DNA of 64,000 nt, from the NCBI GenBank assembly GCA_019096065.1, contig JAGUCH010000006.1, positions 3,740,001 to 3,804,000 of the forward strand. Reading direction: 5' to 3'. The notes under the pieces are model-generated. The model saw only the letters and a list, made by a program, of their open reading frames with translations. It ran no database searches and was not told the DNA's origin. The translations under genes were made by a program, and so were the position numbers. This DNA comes from Paracyclopina nana (lineage: Eukaryota > Arthropoda > Copepoda > Cyclopoida > Cyclopettidae). How positions within the stretch are numbered: position 1 is the first letter of the stretch; the number at the start of each line of letters is the position of its first letter. Positions 60,801-64,000 of the stretch are shown here, piece by piece.

Positions 60801-63736
60801 GAAAAAATGACCAAGAAATGCAAATCAATTTTTCTTACATGTATTTTCAGCGCTGGGGTTGGTCGCACCGGATGCTACATCGTTCTCGATGCAATGCTAA
60901 GGGAAATCGAGGCAAGGGGAGATGTGAACATTTTCAGCTACCTAAAACACATTCGAACGCAACGAGCCCATTTGGTGCAGACTGAGGAGCAGTACATTTT
61001 CATTCACGATGCTTTGGTTGAGGTCATCGAGGCTGGCGAAACGCACATCAACAAGACAGCCTTGCCAAGATACATTCACAGCCTCCAGTGCATTGACGTC
61101 ACGGACGAGAAGAACCATCCTCCAAAAGTGTTGGAGAAGCAGCACAAGGTAAAAAAATCAGCTTTTGCCAACTTGATGAGTAAGGAAGAGAGGGGGATCT
61201 TCTGGATCATCGGGAAACTGGGGAAGGACGTTTTGACCAAGTTTTATGTGATCTTCCTGCTATTTGCTTTGAAAAAGATGACACATTTCATCTGTTTCCC
61301 GTAAAGCAGAGGGGAAAAGGGGAACTTTTTGTTTTATGGCCTCGATAAGATGTCTCGTAAAGCTACTGCATGTACTATCCTAAACTTTGACGTCCTGCAG
61401 AGATTCTACAATTAAAGGGAGGCAGAAGAGGAGGGGTAGCTTCGATTTGTCACAAGGACATAAAATGCACTAGTACTTTTTGGAAAGCTAGCCAATTGGG
61501 ACATGTAGAAAAAATATATTGTACGAAAAAGGGCCTAGCCGAACGCATACTTGTGTGATAGTTTGCGATTCTCTTGGAGAGCTTCTTCCTATGCCTAGTC
61601 AATTGGAAAATAGACGTGAAAATTTTGCCAAAGCACTTTGGACACTTTTTCCGCTTGGTTTGCCATAGTGTGAAACTTTCTTGCGAAGAAAAAGTCTTAC
61701 TAGCTTCCATCTCAATGCCTAACGTGCAATAAATTTTCCAAGTTAAAACTGGCAGGGACCAGAATGGATATCATTCTATTCTCTCTCTTTTTTTAAGCAC
61801 ACAGAGGTCATATTTTCTCCATGCTTCCGCGCATAAAGTTTCCAAGAGGAACCAAAATTATGTGTGAAAGCCACATAAATCCTGGGCCAACGCGCGGGGG
61901 GAAATGACCTATGACTTACTGTTGAAAAGATCGTTAAAATTCTCTCTTTAGGACCTTAGAAAGGCTCAACTGTGTTCCACTTTTGAGCCCATTTCAATTG
62001 ACTGTCGCAAAGACATTGAGTTATTTATCTTTGCAAAGTGCATTAAATTCACAGCAAAATGGGGCAAGGTTGCATATAAAAGGGCTCATTCCGCAATGGA
62101 ATTCTGCTATTTATGAGCAGCCTTATTTCTAGCTTCAGCAATTGTCTACAGCAGCATGGAGTGAAAGCAATCTGGGAAAAAATTCAATTTAGCTTTCCGT
62201 AAATATTGGGACACTACATACACCCCTCTCTAAATGGCCACGAGGAGCCATCTAGGTGTGTCTACTAGAAGTGTGTCCCTCCTTGTATACTACTTCTTCG
62301 TTGCTTCTGGGGGTATAAATCTTTCTGCGCGAAACGTCTGCTTTCTTTCCCTTCAAGCTATATAAAAGAGGAGCCGTGAACAACAATTGTTGATCAATAG
62401 ATTGGGGCATTGTGTGTATATTCCTTGCTGCCAGCTGTTGTGCATGCGTGTATATAGATGGCTACAAAAGTGTTATTGCGATTGTCAGGGTCATAATTAT
62501 TACTATACACACACACGAACGGTCAAAGACCTTTAGATTCTTCGATCTAATGCCACGTGTTGTGCGAGTTGTTGACAAAACCGATGATGCAACACCGAAG
62601 ATGTTTGCTTGTAAATTTTCAGTTTTTTTCGTGCAGAAAATGAAAAATGTAAAAGCATCATTCAGAGGAAGTTCTGAAGAAAGTTTGACACGTGCACAAT
62701 CTGTCATAAACTATAGCCTAGCCTCTAATCCAGCGAGGTCGTCATCTGCTTAAGACGAAAGTTGATAATTAGTTCTGGGACTGCATCTAATGTTACGATA
62801 TATCATGTTAATGATGCAGATTATGCACGGCATGGTATAACAGCCGTGATTTGGCATTCAAAGTTATACCACCACACTATAAGCTCTCATTAGTTCGCGC
62901 GCAGTAGCTATACAGCAATAGACCTTGGATGCTACAGTATCACGATTATGATCATTGTGGTTGGCCATTGAAGCATGCCAACTGGCATCATCTTTGCATA
63001 AAAGCAATATTGAAAAGCGCAGCAACTTCTATCTCAAGGATCGAAAGAAAAAAATATTGGCGCCACATTTTCGGCTGATGCCTGAAAAAAGCCCTTTTTC
63101 CTATTATTGGAATGCTGCGAGCAAAATGGGGGCCAACTTCTTTTGGGCTATCGCTGCTTTGTCAAGTATTTCTTGCTAATGTTCACAATGTAGCCAAGTT
63201 TCGTTTCCGCACGAGTGACGCTAATGACGCTGCTGCTACTACTACTAGATATCTGAACTTCTTTTACTACCGCTGTACTAAGAAGCTATACGGGCTTCCG
63301 CTTCGCATTTGCCAGTTTCGCTCTTTCTCTCTCCCTGGAGATTCACTGATACCCAGAAACTCCTCCTGGAAAAAGTCATTTGTCTGCATCCCTTTCTTTT
63401 TACTCCTTGGCTTCGTGCCTTTTGGGGGCTAGCTTCTGGGCTGAAGCAGAGAAAAAGTCGTGAAATGATAGCAGATCAGCGATAATTTAGGAAAAACGAG
63501 GTCAACTATTATCTTACATGGATTTAGCCAGAAATTATAGTATCTTTGCTTCCTCCTCTTGCAGTTGTTGACCAGCTATCACCCGGGCAAGTCTCAGTAT
63601 TCCACGGCATTAAGGGTGATTAACCAGTGCAAAAATCGGAGTCCGGATCTTTTGGCCACGGATTCTGCGCGAGTATTCCTCAATCCTGGAGGCGAAGTCG
63701 ATGGGGACGACTACATCAACGCATCGTGGCTCATGG
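35536..63736 (+). CDS. Ptp99A: Receptor-type tyrosine phosphatase, Ptp99A type (partial, 15 exons, 3' end outside window)
   Basis: Coding exons: 35536-35623, 39533-39892, 44333-44456, 44707-44906, 45400-45587, 48422-48536, 49876-50067, 51874-52154, 54790-55076, 56252-56423, 57653-57776, 59425-59767, 59884-60072, 60851-61148 and 63565-63736. They join in frame to 1044 residues. The order is signal peptide, Ig-like domain (about 30-149), three clear FN3 domains and a fourth FN3-like region (150-about 570), one transmembrane helix (about 589-610), juxtamembrane segment, complete PTP domain D1 (about 670-985) and the start of D2. D1 carries KNRY, the WPD loop (853-855) and [11 protein letters not shown] with catalytic Cys about 887. 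The family dephosphorylates phosphotyrosine on the cytoplasmic face; Drosophila Ptp99A acts in motor axon guidance. The ectodomain has no carbonic anhydrase domain, unlike vertebrate PTPRG/PTPRZ. Start ATG 35536 is supported by an upstream in-frame stop; Met11 is an alternative that gives a more typical signal peptide. Confidence 0.92.
35624..39532 (+). other. Ptp99A intron 1
   Basis: This intron of 3.9 kb has a strong GTAAGTAA donor and a TGTATTTTCAG acceptor. The only notable content is a 187-codon open frame on the minus strand (36695-36135) without an ATG at its start; see findings. No repeat array was seen. Confidence 0.6.
39893..44332 (+). other. Ptp99A intron 2
   Basis: At 4.4 kb this is the longest intron in the visible gene. 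Open frames within it are short and show no recognised domain. No alternative Ig or FN3 exon was recognised. Confidence 0.6.
45588..48421 (+). other. Ptp99A intron 5
   Basis: This intron of 2.8 kb splits FN3-2. Nothing but short unsupported open frames is seen; a small overlapping palindrome of ATCGATCGGGATCGAT type lies near 46606-46622. Confidence 0.55.
48537..49875 (+). other. Ptp99A intron 6, containing a MITE-like element
   Basis: The intron is 1.3 kb and includes a 214-bp inverted-repeat element at 49052-49265, annotated separately. No additional exon is seen. Confidence 0.55.
49052..49265. mobile_element. Small MITE-like element with 12-bp inverted ends
   Basis: The segment starts TGGTTCACCTGC and ends with the exact complement GCAGGTGAACCA. 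Sub-terminal ATAATATC/GATATTTT sequences are also inverted with respect to each other on the two sides. There is no coding capacity and no clear target-site duplication. It sits wholly within an intron. Confidence 0.55.
50068..54789 (+). other. Ptp99A introns 7 and 8 flanking exon 8
   Basis: Intron 7 (50068-51873, 1.8 kb) and intron 8 (52155-54789, 2.6 kb) hold no supported exon, RNA gene or repeat array. Overlapping opposite-strand frames around 51014-52151 are unsupported. Confidence 0.5.
54991..61148 (+). other. Ptp99A: Ptp99A exons 9-14: transmembrane helix and catalytic domain D1
   Basis: The helix [20 protein letters not shown] ends exon 9. Exon 10 encodes the juxtamembrane region ending [10 protein letters not shown]1 then shows [11 protein letters not shown] and KNRYPNI (exon 11), [22 protein letters not shown] and KCDLYWP (exon 12), WPDHGVP (exon 13) and the active-site loop [10 protein letters not shown]. 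The last intron of the loop (60073-60850, phase 2) divides the serine codon next to the catalytic cysteine. All classical catalytic residues (WPD Asp, Cys, Arg about 893, distal QTEEQY) are present, so D1 should be active. Confidence 0.9.
55077..59424 (+). other. Ptp99A introns 9-11 flanking exons 10 and 11
   Basis: Introns 55077-56251, 56424-57652 and 57777-59424 (1.2, 1.2 and 1.6 kb) separate the juxtamembrane and first D1 exons. Nothing else is supported inside them. Confidence 0.5.
60073..63564 (+). other. Ptp99A introns 13 and 14
   Basis: Intron 13 (60073-60850) interrupts the active-site loop of D1; intron 14 (61149-63564, 2.4 kb) lies between D1 and D2. No further coding exon is visible. 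The last 264 bases of the window (63737-64000) are the start of the next intron. Confidence 0.5.
63565..63736 (+). other. Ptp99A: Ptp99A exon 15: start of phosphatase domain D2
   Basis: The exon begins in phase 0 with [15 protein letters not shown] and contains a second, degenerate copy of the N-terminal PTP motifs ([22 protein letters not shown]). Its donor is GTAAGTCG at 63737. The rest of D2, including its active-site loop, lies beyond the window, so whether D2 is a pseudophosphatase as in other tandem receptor phosphatases cannot be judged here. Confidence 0.85.
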
Positions 63737-64000
63737 GTAAGTCGAAAAAGATGTCATACGCATCATTGACAACCGAACGACGAGAGCCATTTTGAAGCGA
63801 ACTAACGTGAATGGATGGATGCATAAAATCCGGAAAGGAGCCAGATCCTCCCCGCCCCATTTTAAATGTACAAGCTGTAATAGCAGTAGTAAAGATGATT
63901 GAATTTAGAGCACCATGAATATCTCCAGCGAGAAAAGTCACGCTGGGGTGAATTCCCTCCAACTGCTCTACAGTTCCTGCGGGGCTTTCTCGCCCTTTTC

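Noticed and set aside
61450..61710. Minus-strand open frame in Ptp99A intron 14
   Set aside because: It is 86 codons, without recognised domain, start context or splice partners.

Overview
This is eukaryotic nuclear DNA from an animal, most likely an arthropod. Genes are split by GT-AG introns, many only 49-64 bp long beside others of several kb. The recognisable families are animal signalling and membrane proteins, and a secreted YGAP-repeat protein of resilin-like style is present. I cannot name the species or class from sequence alone. No prokaryotic gene, tRNA, rRNA or CRISPR array was seen.

Layout. (1) 570-7198 is a compact gene cluster: a complete two-pore-domain potassium channel (+, 4 coding exons, 504 aa), a complete four-transmembrane M6/proteolipid-family glycoprotein with an unusually long N-terminal tail (+, 3 exons, 358 aa), and a secreted Cys-rich/YGAP-repeat protein on the opposite strand (4 exons including a 6-nt coding exon, 650 aa). 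(2) 7199-17424 is gene-poor and holds two long-hairpin, MITE-like elements. (3) 17425-27261 is the most striking object: a 9.8-kb element made almost entirely of a 170-bp satellite in two head-to-head arms. It has terminal inverted repeats and is flanked by a perfect 9-bp direct repeat. I read it as a giant non-autonomous foldback-type transposon. (4) 27262-35400 is gene-poor and ends in a CpG-rich promoter-like stretch. (5) 35536-63736 is the 5' part of a Ptp99A-type receptor tyrosine phosphatase: 15 coding exons, 1044 residues, with signal peptide, Ig domain, FN3 domains, transmembrane helix, complete catalytic domain D1 and the beginning of D2. It runs off the right edge.

All coding-exon joins given here keep reading frame and were checked by adding exon lengths and phases by hand. 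The potassium channel, the M6-family protein and Ptp99A are all families with known roles in excitable or developing neural tissue. Nothing in the sequence shows that they are co-regulated. The secreted repeat protein is of unknown function and looks like an extracellular or cuticular matrix component.
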